A DNA stretch of 64,000 nucleotides from Alphaproteobacteria bacterium (GCA_014190355.1 BJGH01000005.1:1-64000); one strand, 5' to 3'. Positions 44,064-54,285 are shown, counted from the stretch's first letter. Notes: generated by a model not told the origin, from the letters alone. Numbers and translations: made by a program.

Positions 44064-44510
44064 ATGTTAAAACAAATTAAAAACCATCAAGAAATATTAA
44101 TATTGCTCAAAAACCCCTTAGATTTAATTAATATTTTTAAAAAAAATCAAAAAATTAGATTCCTTTTGATTGGTGGATATAATACTGGATTCAACTATTT
44201 GATTGGGTTGGGATTGTATAAATTTTTAAAAATTGATTTGCTAAAAATCTCAATTTTTTATTTATTTACTATTGTCCATAATTATTTAACCCATAAATTT
44301 TTTTGCTTTAAAGTAAAAAAATTTTGTAAGTTCGAGGTTTTAAGGGCTTTTTTTGTTTATGGGTTAATGTATTTTTTTTCAATTTTTTTAATTTTAGCTT
44401 TGTTAAAAATTGGTTTTTCACAATTGATTGCCTATCATATTAATCTCTTGATTAGTTTAATATTTTTTTATGTTTTACATTGCTGTTTTACATTTCGTAT
44501 AAAAATGTAA
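44064..44510 (+). CDS. GtrA-like membrane protein
   Basis: From the ATG at 44064 this encodes 148 residues. It has four hydrophobic helices and the GtrA/DPMS family start IRFLLIGGYNTGFNYLIGLGLYKFL, YLFTIVHNYLTHKFFCF and FYVLHCCFTF. GtrA proteins flip or organise undecaprenyl/polyisoprenyl-linked sugars during glycan modification of cell surfaces. No glycosyltransferase partner is adjacent. An upstream start at 44019 overlaps the preceding gene and lacks the family pattern. It ends one base before a relic on the opposite strand. Confidence 0.85.
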   Translation: MLKQIKNHQEILILLKNPLDLINIFKKNQKIRFLLIGGYNTGFNYLIGLGLYKFLKIDLLKISIFYLFTIVHNYLTHKFFCFKVKKFCKFEVLRAFFVYGLMYFFSIFLILALLKIGFSQLIAYHINLLISLIFFYVLHCCFTFRIKM

Positions 44511-44995
44511 TTATTGATGAGGTATTTTCATATTATATTTTTTTCCCAAATAATCCTCAAATGCATCTTGATCTTCATTGGTTATGCTTCCCGCATAATA
44601 AATAAATTCGCTGATATCAAATTTAAATTGTCTAAAGTATTAATTTTATATCGACCAAGTTTTACTATATCAAAATTAGCGATTCCTTGATTATCGGTAA
44701 TTGAGGTTAACAATTTGTCATTAAGATAAGTTGCAACCGTTTAGCGATATTTGCTCAAAATTGCAATTACAAAATGGGTTTGGCTGGAGATAAAAAAGTT
44801 TCACCATGAGCATTGGAGTTAATTATTGCAGCTTGGAGATTACCGCTAACAATTAACTCTAAAGTTAATCTACGACATAAGATAAATTTGGTTACAAATT
44901 TTTTGTTAACAATAGTAATTAATCTTCATGCTGGTTTTTTTGGGTTGTTATAAATTCTACATATCATCGTTGCAATATTGCTGAATTAATCGTTT
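44511..44995 (-). pseudogene. Decayed LamG-like/prepilin family gene (relic, copy 4)
   Basis: On the minus strand the last coding block reads DISEFIYYAGSITNEDQDAFEDYLGKKYNMKI, closely matching the end of the LamG-like bodies of the three intact copies. Upstream are blocks TVATYLNDKLLTSITDNQGIANFDIVKL and THFVIAILSKYR, split by a stop codon and frame changes. No prepilin signal helix is found upstream, so the 5' part is gone. The intact family members lie at 3853, 7915 and 15812. This gene was clearly once functional and is now inactive. Confidence 0.65.
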
Positions 44996-45286
44996 TTTTA
45001 AAGATCAGTGAATAAAGAAATAAAGCATATCCTTTGAACAATATTTTAAAAGAAAGTGCAAGATACTAACTAGTTAAATTATATAAAATATTTATAAAAA
45101 ATATTGAAATTAAACTAATAAAATTTAAATTTATAAAAAAAATTAAGTAAAATAGTTCACATCTAATTTAATAACAATTAAATTAAAATATTTGATTTTC
45201 ATAGTTTTATTCTTGGTTGTGATTCTAAAAACTTAAAATTTTTTTAACAAATACACCGTCAATAATTTTCAAATCCATAAAAGTAA
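44996..45286. other. AT-rich spacer
   Basis: AT-rich DNA between the relic and the lipoprotein gene, with no recognised gene, RNA or repeat; the promoter for the lipoprotein gene should lie here. Confidence 0.35.
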
Positions 45287-45895
45287 ATGTCATATTTTTT
45301 AAGAATCACCATATCTCTTGTAATGTCTTTATCTTTAATAAGTTGTATCGCGATTAAATCTGATAAATATTTTGATTATAAATCAGTTAATATATCATCA
45401 AAATCTGAAACAAAAACTAAGATAGTAGTTAATTATAATTATTTTACTAACTATCCAGGTTTTAAGTATGATAATAATAAAAAACCATTATCTGATCAAA
45501 TTATCGAGTCAATAATTATTGCTGATTGTTGTGAAATAATAACTGATCAAAAAAAAGCTGAATTAATTATTGATTTAAACATCAATCAAAATATTGAAAA
45601 TCCTCAATTTAGTAGGTTTATGCTTGAATTTAATGCTAGGATGTTATTCATAATTCCTTATTGGATTAAGGCCAATCATCAGCTTATAGCAAAGGTTAGA
45701 AGAGTTGAAAAAGACAAAGATAATGTTGTTAAAGATTATCTTGTTGAAGATTATTCGACTCATATTTTCTGGTTACCTTTATTTGTTCCTGCAATATTTA
45801 TGCAAGGTAGTGAAAAGGTTGAGTTTGACGTTGTTAAAAGTGTAATTCTTGATTTTATTACTAAATTAAGAGAAGATGGTTACGTTGCTAAATGA
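45287..45895 (+). CDS. Putative lipoprotein of unknown function
   Basis: This 202-residue protein has a lipoprotein signal peptide (SLVMSLSLISC) with lipidation expected on Cys20. The mature part starts IAIKSDKYFDYKSVNISS, has a mixed alpha/beta pattern and hydrophobic strands LEFNARMLFIIPYW and HIFWLPLFVPAIFM. No known domain is recognised. Location in the inner or outer membrane is uncertain. It is monocistronic, with 13 bp to the convergent rnd stop. Confidence 0.65.
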   Translation: MSYFLRITISLVMSLSLISCIAIKSDKYFDYKSVNISSKSETKTKIVVNYNYFTNYPGFKYDNNKKPLSDQIIESIIIADCCEIITDQKKAELIIDLNINQNIENPQFSRFMLEFNARMLFIIPYWIKANHQLIAKVRRVEKDKDNVVKDYLVEDYSTHIFWLPLFVPAIFMQGSEKVEFDVVKSVILDFITKLREDGYVAK

Positions 45896-45908
45896 ATGTC
45901 TCTATAAA

Positions 45909-46520
45909 TCAAGAATGACTAAAAATATCAATATTGGAGAAACCTACAAGGTCAAGTTTAACCCGTGTTGGTAAAAATTTTAAACAATCTTTTAAAAGTT
46001 CTTGACGATGTTCGCGAATAATTATTTCATTAAGTTTATCTTTAATTTGATGTAAATATAATACATCACTTGAGGCATAATCAAGTTGTTTATCGCTAAG
46101 GTTTTTATTTCCCCAGTCTGAACTTTGTTGTTTTTTAGAAATCTCAATTCCCAATAATTCTTCGCATAGATTTTTTAAGCCATGAGATTCGGTGTAAGTT
46201 CTAGCAAGTCTTGAGGCAATTTTGGTGCAGTAAATATTGCTAAAATTAATATTTAAATAATGAAATAATATCGCCATATCAAATCGAGCAAAGTGAAAAA
46301 TTTTAAGGATTTGATCATTGGTTAAAATTTTTACTAAATTTGGAGCATTAAAATTACTATCAAATTTTACAATATGAACATTTCCATCACCTTGGGAAAT
46401 TTGGATTAAACATAAACGATCTCGCATTATGTTTAAACCCATTGCTTCGGTATCAACAGCAATTGCTGTTTTAAATTCAATATCGTTTGGTAAATCGTGA
46501 TGATGAAGATAAGTTGACAT
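45909..46520 (-). CDS. rnd: Short ribonuclease D-like 3'-5' exonuclease
   Basis: The DEDDy exonuclease fold is clear: AVDTEAMGLN (Exo I, Asp and Glu), KIFHFARFDMAIL (Exo II, Asp), and QLDYASSDVLYLHQI (Exo III, Tyr and Asp). The 203 residues lack the HRDC domains of E. coli RNase D; the short form is common in alphaproteobacteria. It is probably involved in tRNA 3' maturation. It is the last gene of efp-dapF-ccmH-rnd, 14 nt after ccmH. Confidence 0.92.
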   Translation of the reverse strand: MSTYLHHHDLPNDIEFKTAIAVDTEAMGLNIMRDRLCLIQISQGDGNVHIVKFDSNFNAPNLVKILTNDQILKIFHFARFDMAILFHYLNINFSNIYCTKIASRLARTYTESHGLKNLCEELLGIEISKKQQSSDWGNKNLSDKQLDYASSDVLYLHQIKDKLNEIIIREHRQELLKDCLKFLPTRVKLDLVGFSNIDIFSHS

Positions 46521-46534
46521 GAGTTATTTAGTTT

Positions 46535-46936
46535 TTAAGTTAGTTTTTTGTGATATTTTTTAAAGATAATAAACAAAGATAAAATAAAAAATATTAATGG
46601 CAAAAACCATAATAATGGTTCATTAATAATGCTTGGAGTCATTAAAATTTCATCACCATAATCTTTGATTAAAAGTTTTTTAATTTGTTCTTTATTAAGA
46701 CCTTGTTTGACTTTATCGCGAATAAATTTTCTAACATTAATTGCAAATTCACTATCAGAACTTTCTATTACTTGTCCTTGGCATACCAAACAACGGATTT
46801 CTAAAAAAATTTCTCGGGCAAATTGTTCTTGTTTTGGATCATCAATTTGATCTTCAATAGTTATAGCTAATGAATTAAAATTTATTAAAAAAATACTTAC
46901 GATTGCGATAAATCTATAAAAATAATTCTTCATCAA
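46535..46936 (-). CDS. ccmH: Cytochrome c maturation protein CcmH
   Basis: CcmH reduces the apocytochrome c heme-binding cysteines in system I maturation. This 133-residue protein has a signal/anchor helix, the redox motif RCLVCQGQ, VRKFIRDKVKQGLNKEQIKKLLIKDYGDEIL and a C-terminal membrane helix (LLWFLPLIFFILSLFIIFK). The start overlaps the end of dapF by 23 bp. Other ccm genes are not in the window. Confidence 0.92.
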   Translation of the reverse strand: MMKNYFYRFIAIVSIFLINFNSLAITIEDQIDDPKQEQFAREIFLEIRCLVCQGQVIESSDSEFAINVRKFIRDKVKQGLNKEQIKKLLIKDYGDEILMTPSIINEPLLWFLPLIFFILSLFIIFKKYHKKLT

Positions 46937-47756
46937 TAGTACCTTTGAATATTTTATTATAATCTCCTGTCATTATAATTTCTCCGTCAATACAATTTAT
47001 TTTTAATTTTCCACCAGTAAATTTGACAGTAACTTGTTGAGATTTTACCAAATTATTTTTTACAGCACAGGCAACTACTGCACATGCTCCAGATCCACAT
47101 GCTGATGTTTCGCCAACTCCTCTTTCCCAGACGCGAACTACAATTAAATCATCGCTAAGAATTTGGGCAAATTCAACATTAGTTTTTTTAGGAAAATTTT
47201 GGTGATTTTCAACTTGAGGTCCAATTCTAAAAAATTCTTCATTACTAATAGCTTCATTGATAAAACTAATAGCATGAGGATTGCCAATATTGGCACAATA
47301 AAAATTATAATTAGCATAAAAAAAATTTTCTAAAAAAATGATTTTACCCATATTTATAGAAATTTCTTTATCACTAATTTTATTACAATCAAGTATACCT
47401 GCTAAGGTTTTGATTTTGATTTTTTTGTGGGTTGGATTTTCTTCAAATAAAAGACCTGCAACACAGCGAGTTGCATTTCCACAGGCTTCTGCTTTTGATC
47501 CATCGCGATTATAAATATCAATTTCGTAAAACAATTGATCATTTGTTTTAAAAAGGGGAAGTTCTGGGTGATTTGGCTGTTCTGAAGATTTGATAATAAT
47601 TAGTTGATCACAACCGATATTTTTTCGATCAGCGATAATTTGAATTTGACGAGGAGAGATTTTAAAATATTGTTTACGAAAATCAAAGATAACGAAGTCA
47701 TTACCAAGGGCAGACATTTTGTAAAATTGCCAGTTATTTTTTGTTTTTGCAATCAT
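46914..47756 (-). CDS. dapF: Diaminopimelate epimerase DapF
   Basis: DapF converts LL- to meso-diaminopimelate for lysine and peptidoglycan. The 280-residue enzyme has both catalytic Cys motifs, EACGNATRCVAG and TSACGSGACAVVACA, plus the N-terminal FYKMSALGNDFVIFD. It indicates DAP-type peptidoglycan. It is 17 bp after efp and its end overlaps ccmH by 23 bp. Confidence 0.95.
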   Translation of the reverse strand: MIAKTKNNWQFYKMSALGNDFVIFDFRKQYFKISPRQIQIIADRKNIGCDQLIIIKSSEQPNHPELPLFKTNDQLFYEIDIYNRDGSKAEACGNATRCVAGLLFEENPTHKKIKIKTLAGILDCNKISDKEISINMGKIIFLENFFYANYNFYCANIGNPHAISFINEAISNEEFFRIGPQVENHQNFPKKTNVEFAQILSDDLIVVRVWERGVGETSACGSGACAVVACAVKNNLVKSQQVTVKFTGGKLKINCIDGEIIMTGDYNKIFKGTIDEELFL

Positions 47757-47773
47757 TATTTAAAATTTTTTTA

Positions 47774-48340
47774 TTAACTTTTAGCTCTACTTACATAAGA
47801 AAAATCTTCAGTATTAATGATAATTTTTTCTCCAGATTCTATGAATGGTGGAACCATAACCCTTATGCCATTTTCTAAAATTGCTGGTTTATATGATGCG
47901 GCAGCTGTTTGTCCTTTAACAACTGCATCAGCCTGAGAAATTACGGCTTCGACTTGCTCAGGAAGAAATATTGAAATTGGTTTGGAATTACAATATTCGA
48001 CCCTAATATTCATTTCTTCTTGTAAAAAAGGAAAAGCTTCGCCAACTAGTTCTTTATTAAATTGATGGGTTTCAAAATTTTCCATATCCATGGCAACCAA
48101 CTCATCTTGATCGAAATATTGAAATTGATAGTTTTTTTGTTCGACATAGGCAATCTCAACATCTTCACTGGATGCAAAACGAGTATTGGTTTTATTGCCA
48201 GTTATAATGTTTTTCATTTCAACTTGAATATATGCCCCACCTTTTCCTGGTTTAACGTGTTCTCTTTTAACAACTTTCCATAATTGATTTTGGAATTCAA
48301 TAACATTACCAATTCTTATTGAATTTGCGTTAGTTTTCAT
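47774..48340 (-). CDS. efp: Elongation factor P
   Basis: EF-P helps ribosomes past polyproline stretches. From the ATG at 48340 (MKTNANSIRIGNVIEFQ) it has 188 residues, the family length; an ATG at 48361 adds seven hydrophobic residues and is less likely. The KOW-like domain has the modifiable Lys loop VKPGKGGAYIQ, and the C-terminal OB domain ends GEKIIINTEDFSYVSRAKS. It opens the efp-dapF-ccmH-rnd operon. Confidence 0.94.
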   Translation of the reverse strand: MKTNANSIRIGNVIEFQNQLWKVVKREHVKPGKGGAYIQVEMKNIITGNKTNTRFASSEDVEIAYVEQKNYQFQYFDQDELVAMDMENFETHQFNKELVGEAFPFLQEEMNIRVEYCNSKPISIFLPEQVEAVISQADAVVKGQTAAASYKPAILENGIRVMVPPFIESGEKIIINTEDFSYVSRAKS

Positions 48341-48471
48341 AAAATATAATATTTTTAGCATTTAAGATTTTTTAAAAATTCTACTTGTTAGTAAAATTTT
48401 TTGTAAATTAATAAACTTATTTTGAAGTTTTTTATAAAACTTTGCAAGATAAAATATTTATAAAATTAATT

Positions 48472-49564
48472 TTAAATATTAAAATCATATTTCAAACCTA
48501 AGGAAACTCTTTGAGTTTTGTTGGAAATTCCAGCTCCTTTAGAATTGACAAATCTTAAATTTTGGTTATAATAATCATAATATGAATCACCTCTAATTTC
48601 TGGTATTTCAAAATAATCAAAACCTAAATTTAAAGCAAGGTCTTTTTAAAATTTATAGTTAATATTGCTACCGAAATTATAATATTTTTAGTTATTGAAT
48701 TCGCTAGTAATAGTAAAGCTTCGAGCAATATGATGATCTTTGCTGTATGCGCTTACTAAATTACTAAATGCTCCATAAACACTAAACTTTAATTTATCAT
48801 TAAAAAAACCATATTTAAAGCTTGCTCCTATGTATGGGACTCTAAATTTTTGATAATAATTAATGGCATTAAAGCCATTAGATTGTTGGTTAATATTTCT
48901 TAGTCCAACTTGAGAACATATATTTTTATTAAAATCTTCTTCAGTACATGAGTAACTAATATTTTGAAGACTATCGCTAAATTTAAAGCGATGTTCACGA
49001 TAACCAAGATTGACATCGATAAACTTTAGAAAATCGCTTGAGGTGTTTATGTCAAATTCCTCGATTTTTGTCTCAGTTAGTGAATATGAATAATGAGTCT
49101 AGGCATTATGGTTTACATTACCTTCACCTCCACCCAGACTTCCCAGCCAATCATAATCTGTCATATATGATTTAGAAGAGTTTCTAAATAAACCTGCATA
49201 ACTAGGCATTGATTTTAATGTGATCTTCAACCTCAAAGCCTGAATTTAGCCTTAACATTTTGACATCACGAAATTTCCAATTGAGTTCGTTAATTTTTTT
49301 GTTATTTAGATATACATTTTCCTGTGAAATTCCTCGAGCTTTTTCGATAGCAATCGAAGTAGTAAGACCTTTAATGAAAATTTTTGATTTTAGATTATAT
49401 TGATTGTCAGCTAAGTTAGTATCTTTGGTGGTTTTTTTGTTAAAATATTTTCATCAGTTTTAGGGGTGGTATTTTCAATTTTTTTTTAATTCATTAGAAA
49501 TAGCTTGGTTACTGATAAATACTAAGAAAATGAAATTTAATATAATTATTTTTTTTAAGAACAT
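48472..49564 (-). pseudogene. Omptin-family outer-membrane protease (decayed)
   Basis: The minus strand from ATG 49564 begins with a signal peptide (FLKKIIILNFIFLVFISNQA). It then alternates frames and meets several stop codons. Omptin landmarks are readable: SYMTDYDWLGS (the D-x-D-W site, like Asp83/Asp85 of OmpT), VSAYSKDHHIARSFTITSEF (the D-x-H site), and the ending YNQNLRFVNSKGAGISNKTQRVSLGLKY. Omptins are 10-strand barrels that cleave basic-residue pairs on host proteins; the Pla/OmpT group includes Rickettsia homologues. With at least three in-frame stops and frameshifts it should be inactive. Confidence 0.72.
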
Positions 49565-49593
49565 GGGTAGAAATTTTAAAATAATAAAAATAT

Positions 49594-50985
49594 TTAGTTA
49601 TTGATATTTTTAACAATTTCTTCAACTACCTTTTTGGCATCTCCAAAAACCATCATAGTGTTATCATTGTAGAATAATTCATTATCAACCCCAGCATAAC
49701 CTGAAGCCATTGATCTTTTAACAAAAAATACTGTTTTAGCCAAGGATACATCGAGAATAGGCATACCATAAATAGGACTTGATTTATCTGTTTTGGCTGA
49801 AGGATTAGTAATATCATTTGCTCCAATAATAAATGCAACATCAGTTGTTTTAAACTCGGAATTGATTTCTTCCAGTTCAAAAACATCATCGTAGGAAATT
49901 TTAGCCTCCGCAAGTAAAACATTCATATGTCCAGGCATTCTTCCTGCAACTGGGTGTATGGCAAATTTTACAGATATTCCAGCATTTTGAAGGAGGTGGG
50001 TCATTTCAGCAACTGCATGTTGAGCTCCTGCAACTGCCATTCCATAACCTGGAACGATAATAACGCTAGATGCATTTTTCATTATATAAGCAACATCTTC
50101 AGCAGAGCTTTGATGAATTGGTTTTTGTTCTTTTTGTTCGGTATTGCTAATATTTTGTTGACCAAAAGATGAAAACATAACATTGAAAATTGAGCGATTC
50201 ATCGCTTTACACATAATATAGCTAAGTATTGCTCCACTTGCTCCAACAAGTGCTCCAGTGATAATAAGTAGCTGATTATTGAGTGTGAAGCCTATTCCAC
50301 TGGCAGCCCATCCCGAATACGAATTGAGCATCGAAACAATAACAGGCATATCTGCACCTCCAACCGGAGCAATTAAAACAACTCCAATAAAGAAAGACAA
50401 CAAGCATAAAATGATGAATAAAAATTTTGAACCAAATATACAAAATAAAATTAAAAGGATCAATAATATTGCACCAAAAATTTTAGCATAAAGTTGGGGA
50501 TTTTTTTTAAAAATTACAAATTTTGAACCAATATTGCCATTGAGCTTGAGGAAAGCAATTATTGATCCAGTAAAGGTGATTGCCCCAATTACCAATCCGA
50601 GACCCATTTCAATTAGGCTGGAATTTTTGATTTTTTCATCTTCAACAATGTTGAATGAATTAGGAAACCATAATGCAGACATCGCTATAAAAACTGCACA
50701 TAATCCAACTAAGGAGTGAAATCCTGCAACTAATTGAGGCATGGCAGTCATTTTAACTTTTTTAGCAATAAAATAACCTATTATTCCTCCTATGGCAATT
50801 CCCAAAATAATAATTATTGTATTGTGAACCTGAGGTAAAAGGAGGGTTGTTATAATTGCAATTGCCATTCCAATCATGCCAAGATAGTTTCCTTGTCTTG
50901 AGGTTTTTGGAGATGACAAGCCATAAAGAGAAAGAATGAAACAAATCGCTGAAACTAAGTATGACAAAGCTGTATAGGTTGACAT
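49594..50985 (-). CDS. pntB: NAD(P) transhydrogenase subunit beta PntB
   Basis: PntB couples proton flow to NADPH formation. It has about eight membrane helices (residues 1-260), then the NADP-binding domain d[41 protein letters not shown] and [20 protein letters not shown] with [18 protein letters not shown]. The 463 residues are normal. The alpha-subunit gene pntA, usually adjacent, is absent here and must lie elsewhere or have been lost. Its gene lies 73 bp after kdsD. Confidence 0.94.
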   Translation of the reverse strand: MSTYTALSYLVSAICFILSLYGLSSPKTSRQGNYLGMIGMAIAIITTLLLPQVHNTIIIILGIAIGGIIGYFIAKKVKMTAMPQLVAGFHSLVGLCAVFIAMSALWFPNSFNIVEDEKIKNSSLIEMGLGLVIGAITFTGSIIAFLKLNGNIGSKFVIFKKNPQLYAKIFGAILLILLILFCIFGSKFLFIILCLLSFFIGVVLIAPVGGADMPVIVSMLNSYSGWAASGIGFTLNNQLLIITGALVGASGAILSYIMCKAMNRSIFNVMFSSFGQQNISNTEQKEQKPIHQSSAEDVAYIMKNASSVIIVPGYGMAVAGAQHAVAEMTHLLQNAGISVKFAIHPVAGRMPGHMNVLLAEAKISYDDVFELEEINSEFKTTDVAFIIGANDITNPSAKTDKSSPIYGMPILDVSLAKTVFFVKRSMASGYAGVDNELFYNDNTMMVFGDAKKVVEEIVKNINN

Positions 50986-51058
50986 AGTTTTATAAAGTTA
51001 AATTTAAAAAAATTTCAGAATTAATATTTAAAAAAAATTTTTTTAATTCAAATTTAAA

Positions 51059-52018
51059 TTAAGTATTAATTTCTTTTAAACAATCATGAATATGAATTAT
51101 TCCAATTAATTTATTTTTTTCACAAATAAATAAACTAGTAATCGATTTTTTATTCATTATTTCAATAGCATCGTTTACCAATAAATCTTGATCAATAATT
51201 TGTGGATTTTTATTCATGATTTCAATGGCAGTCTTTTCTAAGAAATTATTGTTAAAATTTCTTCTTAAATCTCCATCAGTGATAACCCCAATTAATAAAC
51301 CATCTTGATCAATTACGGCAACGCAGCCAAGGCTTTTGGAGGTAATTTCAAGTAAAACCTCAGGCATTTTTTGATGAGCTCTAACAGTAGCTAATGATTC
51401 TTTAGATCTCATAAGAGATTTAACTTTTAATAATGCAGATCCGAGCTTGCCTCCAGGGTGAAAAACTGCAAAATTTTCGTTAGTAAAATTTCTAATTTTT
51501 AGCAGACCTACAGCTAGTGCATCGCCAAGAGCCAGCATCATGGTTGTAGAGGTAGTTGGAGCATTGATATCATTTGCTTCATCAATATCTGGAATAATTA
51601 GACAAACATTGCTTAATCTCGCTAGTTCTGAGTTCTGTTTTTTAGTAATCCCAATTAAGGCGATATTAAATTTTTTGCAGTAATAAAGTTGATCACGAAT
51701 TTCTTTGGTTTGACCTGAATTGGAAAGTAAAATGACTAGATCATTTTTTTCAATCATTCCTAAATCTCCATGACTAGCTTCGCAAGGGTGAACAAAGAAT
51801 GATGGAGTTCCTGTTGAGGCAAATGTTGCAGAGATTTTTTTAGCAATATGTCCAGATTTGCCAATGCCACTTACAATAACTTTACCACTACATTTAAAAA
51901 TAAGTTGTAATGCCTCAATAAAATTATCATCAAAAGTTTTTTTTAACTTTTCTAAGCCATTGATTTCATTATCAATCACTGCGATAGCATCTTGGATTAA
52001 AGTTTTTTTATCAAGCAT
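51059..52018 (-). CDS. kdsD: Arabinose-5-phosphate isomerase KdsD/KpsF
   Basis: KdsD makes arabinose-5-phosphate, the first step to Kdo for lipopolysaccharide. The SIS domain (about residues 35-180) shows KVIVSGIGKSGHIAKKISATFASTGTPSFFVHP, EASHGDLGMI, and LLSNSGQTKEI; the C-terminus has two CBS domains (SLGCVAVIDQDGLLIGVITDGDLRR and SITSLFICEKNKLIGIIHIHD). Length 319 is normal. This implies LPS, in contrast to Anaplasmataceae. Confidence 0.94.
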   Translation of the reverse strand: MLDKKTLIQDAIAVIDNEINGLEKLKKTFDDNFIEALQLIFKCSGKVIVSGIGKSGHIAKKISATFASTGTPSFFVHPCEASHGDLGMIEKNDLVILLSNSGQTKEIRDQLYYCKKFNIALIGITKKQNSELARLSNVCLIIPDIDEANDINAPTTSTTMMLALGDALAVGLLKIRNFTNENFAVFHPGGKLGSALLKVKSLMRSKESLATVRAHQKMPEVLLEITSKSLGCVAVIDQDGLLIGVITDGDLRRNFNNNFLEKTAIEIMNKNPQIIDQDLLVNDAIEIMNKKSITSLFICEKNKLIGIIHIHDCLKEINT

Positions 52019-52257
52019 AAAACTAGCTGGTTTTTTTTCAAAAGTTTTTTTTTAAAAAATATTTGTAATATTTAAATTGGCAATTTAATTTACAAATATT
52101 ATAAAATTAAAAGTTAAATTGAAAGTTAAATTTAATTAGGTTAACTAGTTTTTTTATGATCTTATTTATAAATTAGATAGATTTTAACAATTTTAAAATT
52201 AAACTAAATATTGCTTTAGTTTGCTTATAATTCTAAAGAATTATTCTTAACATTAAC

Positions 52258-52860
52258 ATGACAAATCGCGTGGATTTTTTAAAAGAATTTATTGATAGCC
52301 AAGCTATTCTTCGTGGACATTTTATTTTGTCTTCAGGGTTGCATTCAGATACTTATATGCAATGTGCAAAAGTTTTAATGGATCCAAAACGAAGTGAAAA
52401 ATTATGTAATTCTTTAGCCCAAAAATTAATCGCAAAATTTGGTGAAAATTTTGCAGACATCGTGGTTTCTCCAGCAATGGGAGGTGTGGTTGTTGGTTAT
52501 GAATTAGCCCGTCAACTTGGTATCCAAGCAATTTTTTGCGAAAGAGTCAATGGACAATTTGAATTAAGAAGAGGTTTTGAAATTAATAAAAATCATCGTG
52601 TTTTAATTGTTGAAGATGTTATAACAACTGGCAAGTCATCATTGGAAACTGTAAATTTAGTAAAAAATTATACCGATAATATTATTGCTGAAGCATGTTT
52701 AGTTGATCGTTCAAATGATAAAGATTTATCCAGTAAATTATCAATTCCGGTAGTTTCCCTTATTGAAATAGCCGTTAAAACATTTGAACCAAAAAATATT
52801 CCCTTGGAATTAAAAAATATTCCTGCCATCAAACCTGGAAGTAGATTTTTAAAATCATGA
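52258..52860 (+). CDS. pyrE: Orotate phosphoribosyltransferase PyrE
   Basis: PyrE joins orotate and PRPP in pyrimidine synthesis. This 200-residue enzyme shows GHFILSSGLHSDTYMQ, VVSPAMGGVVVGYELAR, FCERVNGQFELRRGF, and the PRPP motif RVLIVEDVITTGKS. The end SRFLKS is normal for the 190-210-residue class. It overlaps metF by 4 nt (ATGA). Confidence 0.95.
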   Translation: MTNRVDFLKEFIDSQAILRGHFILSSGLHSDTYMQCAKVLMDPKRSEKLCNSLAQKLIAKFGENFADIVVSPAMGGVVVGYELARQLGIQAIFCERVNGQFELRRGFEINKNHRVLIVEDVITTGKSSLETVNLVKNYTDNIIAEACLVDRSNDKDLSSKLSIPVVSLIEIAVKTFEPKNIPLELKNIPAIKPGSRFLKS

Positions 52861-53780
52861 AAAAAATAATTAATAAGCTAGAAGAAATTGCTCTTAACCA
52901 AAAAGAACTGAATGTTTCTTTTGAATTTTTTCCTCCAAAAAATGACGAGATGGAAGAAAAAATGTGGCAGGCAATTTCATCATTAAGAACTTTAAATCCA
53001 AGCTTTGTTTCAGTTACCTATGGAGCAGGAGGATCAACCCGTGAAAGAACTCATCATACTATCTCAAAAATTATTAAAGAAACCACCCTTAAACCTGCTT
53101 CGCATTTGACTTGCGTAGGTGCATCTAAACAAGAAATTTTTGAAATTTTACATAATTATTGGCAAATTGGAGTTCGTCATATTGTTGCTTTGAGAGGAGA
53201 TATGCCTGCATCGAGTCCAAATTATCAACTCCATCCCAATGGTTTTAAATATGCCAATGAATTGGTGAAAGGTATCAAGGACTTAGACAAAGAAGGAATA
53301 AATTTTGAAATATCGGTAGCTGGCTATCCAGAAAAACATCCCGAAGCTAAATCTTTAGAAGAGGATATTGATAATTTAAAGCGTAAAATTGATGCGGGAG
53401 CTAATCGCATTATTACCCAATTTTTCTTTGATACCGATGTCTTCTTGCGTTTTATTGATAAATGTCAAAAGGCTAAAATTAATGTTCCAATAGTTCCAGG
53501 AATTTTACCGGTTACCAATGTTAAACAAGCTAAACACTTTGCGAAAATGTGTGGGACAAATATTCCTAAGTGGATGGATCAGATGTTTGAAGGTTTAGAT
53601 GAAAAGCAAGATACTAGACATTTGGTTGCAGGAATTGTTGCAACTGAATTATGTAGAATTCTGCATCGCAGTGGTATTGATGATTTTCATTTTTACACAC
53701 TCAATAGATCTGAGTTAACTTTAGCAATTTGCCATGTCTTGGGAGTTAGAGAAACAAATATTTCAAGCCTTGAAAATTAA
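52857..53780 (+). CDS. metF: 5,10-methylenetetrahydrofolate reductase MetF
   Basis: MetF reduces methylene-THF to methyl-THF with FAD. The TIM-barrel enzyme has 307 residues: VSFEFFPPKNDEMEE, SVTYGAGGSTRERT, ASHLTCVGASKQEI, GVRHIVALRGDMP, and RIITQFFFDTDVFLRFIDKC. It fits the methionine cycle and folate pool and sits after pyrE through an ATGA overlap, implying translational coupling. Confidence 0.95.
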   Translation: MKKIINKLEEIALNQKELNVSFEFFPPKNDEMEEKMWQAISSLRTLNPSFVSVTYGAGGSTRERTHHTISKIIKETTLKPASHLTCVGASKQEIFEILHNYWQIGVRHIVALRGDMPASSPNYQLHPNGFKYANELVKGIKDLDKEGINFEISVAGYPEKHPEAKSLEEDIDNLKRKIDAGANRIITQFFFDTDVFLRFIDKCQKAKINVPIVPGILPVTNVKQAKHFAKMCGTNIPKWMDQMFEGLDEKQDTRHLVAGIVATELCRILHRSGIDDFHFYTLNRSELTLAICHVLGVRETNISSLEN

Positions 53781-53974
53781 GTTATTGCGAGGTTTAGTAT
53801 AAATTTTAAAAATGTCTAAGAGCTTGCAAAATAAAGTTTTAGAGTTTAAAATAAATTTATAAAAATGCCGAAGTAGTTGCTAATGTAATAATTTTACAAT
53901 GATTTTATTTAATTATTACTACCAATTTTTCTTTAAAGCAATCAACAAGTTTTTATTAATTATATATTTAAAAT

Positions 53975-54193
53975 ATGCCAAAAGAAGATTTACTTACCAT
54001 GAACGGAATTGTTGTTGAGGTTTTGCCAAATACTATTTTTCGGGTTGAACTAGAAAATTCCCATATCATTATTGCGCATGCTTCAGGAAAGATCAGAAAG
54101 AATAAGATTCGAATTTTAAAAGGTGATAAGGTTGAAGTTGAAATGACAACCTACGACCTTAGTAAGGGAAGAATCGTTAAAAGAACAGTCTAA
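53975..54193 (+). CDS. infA: Translation initiation factor IF-1
   Basis: IF-1 is a 72-residue OB-fold protein of 30S initiation complexes. The sequence shows [62 protein letters not shown], the classical family end. It is monocistronic, separated by 194 bp from metF and 92 bp from topA. Confidence 0.96.
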   Translation: MPKEDLLTMNGIVVEVLPNTIFRVELENSHIIIAHASGKIRKNKIRILKGDKVEVEMTTYDLSKGRIVKRTV

Positions 54194-54285
54194 TTTTATC
54201 TGTCTTTAATTAGTGTTTGTTGATTTATAAAAACATAATTTTAAAAATATTTACCTTCTTAATTACTTAAAATCTGAGAAATATA

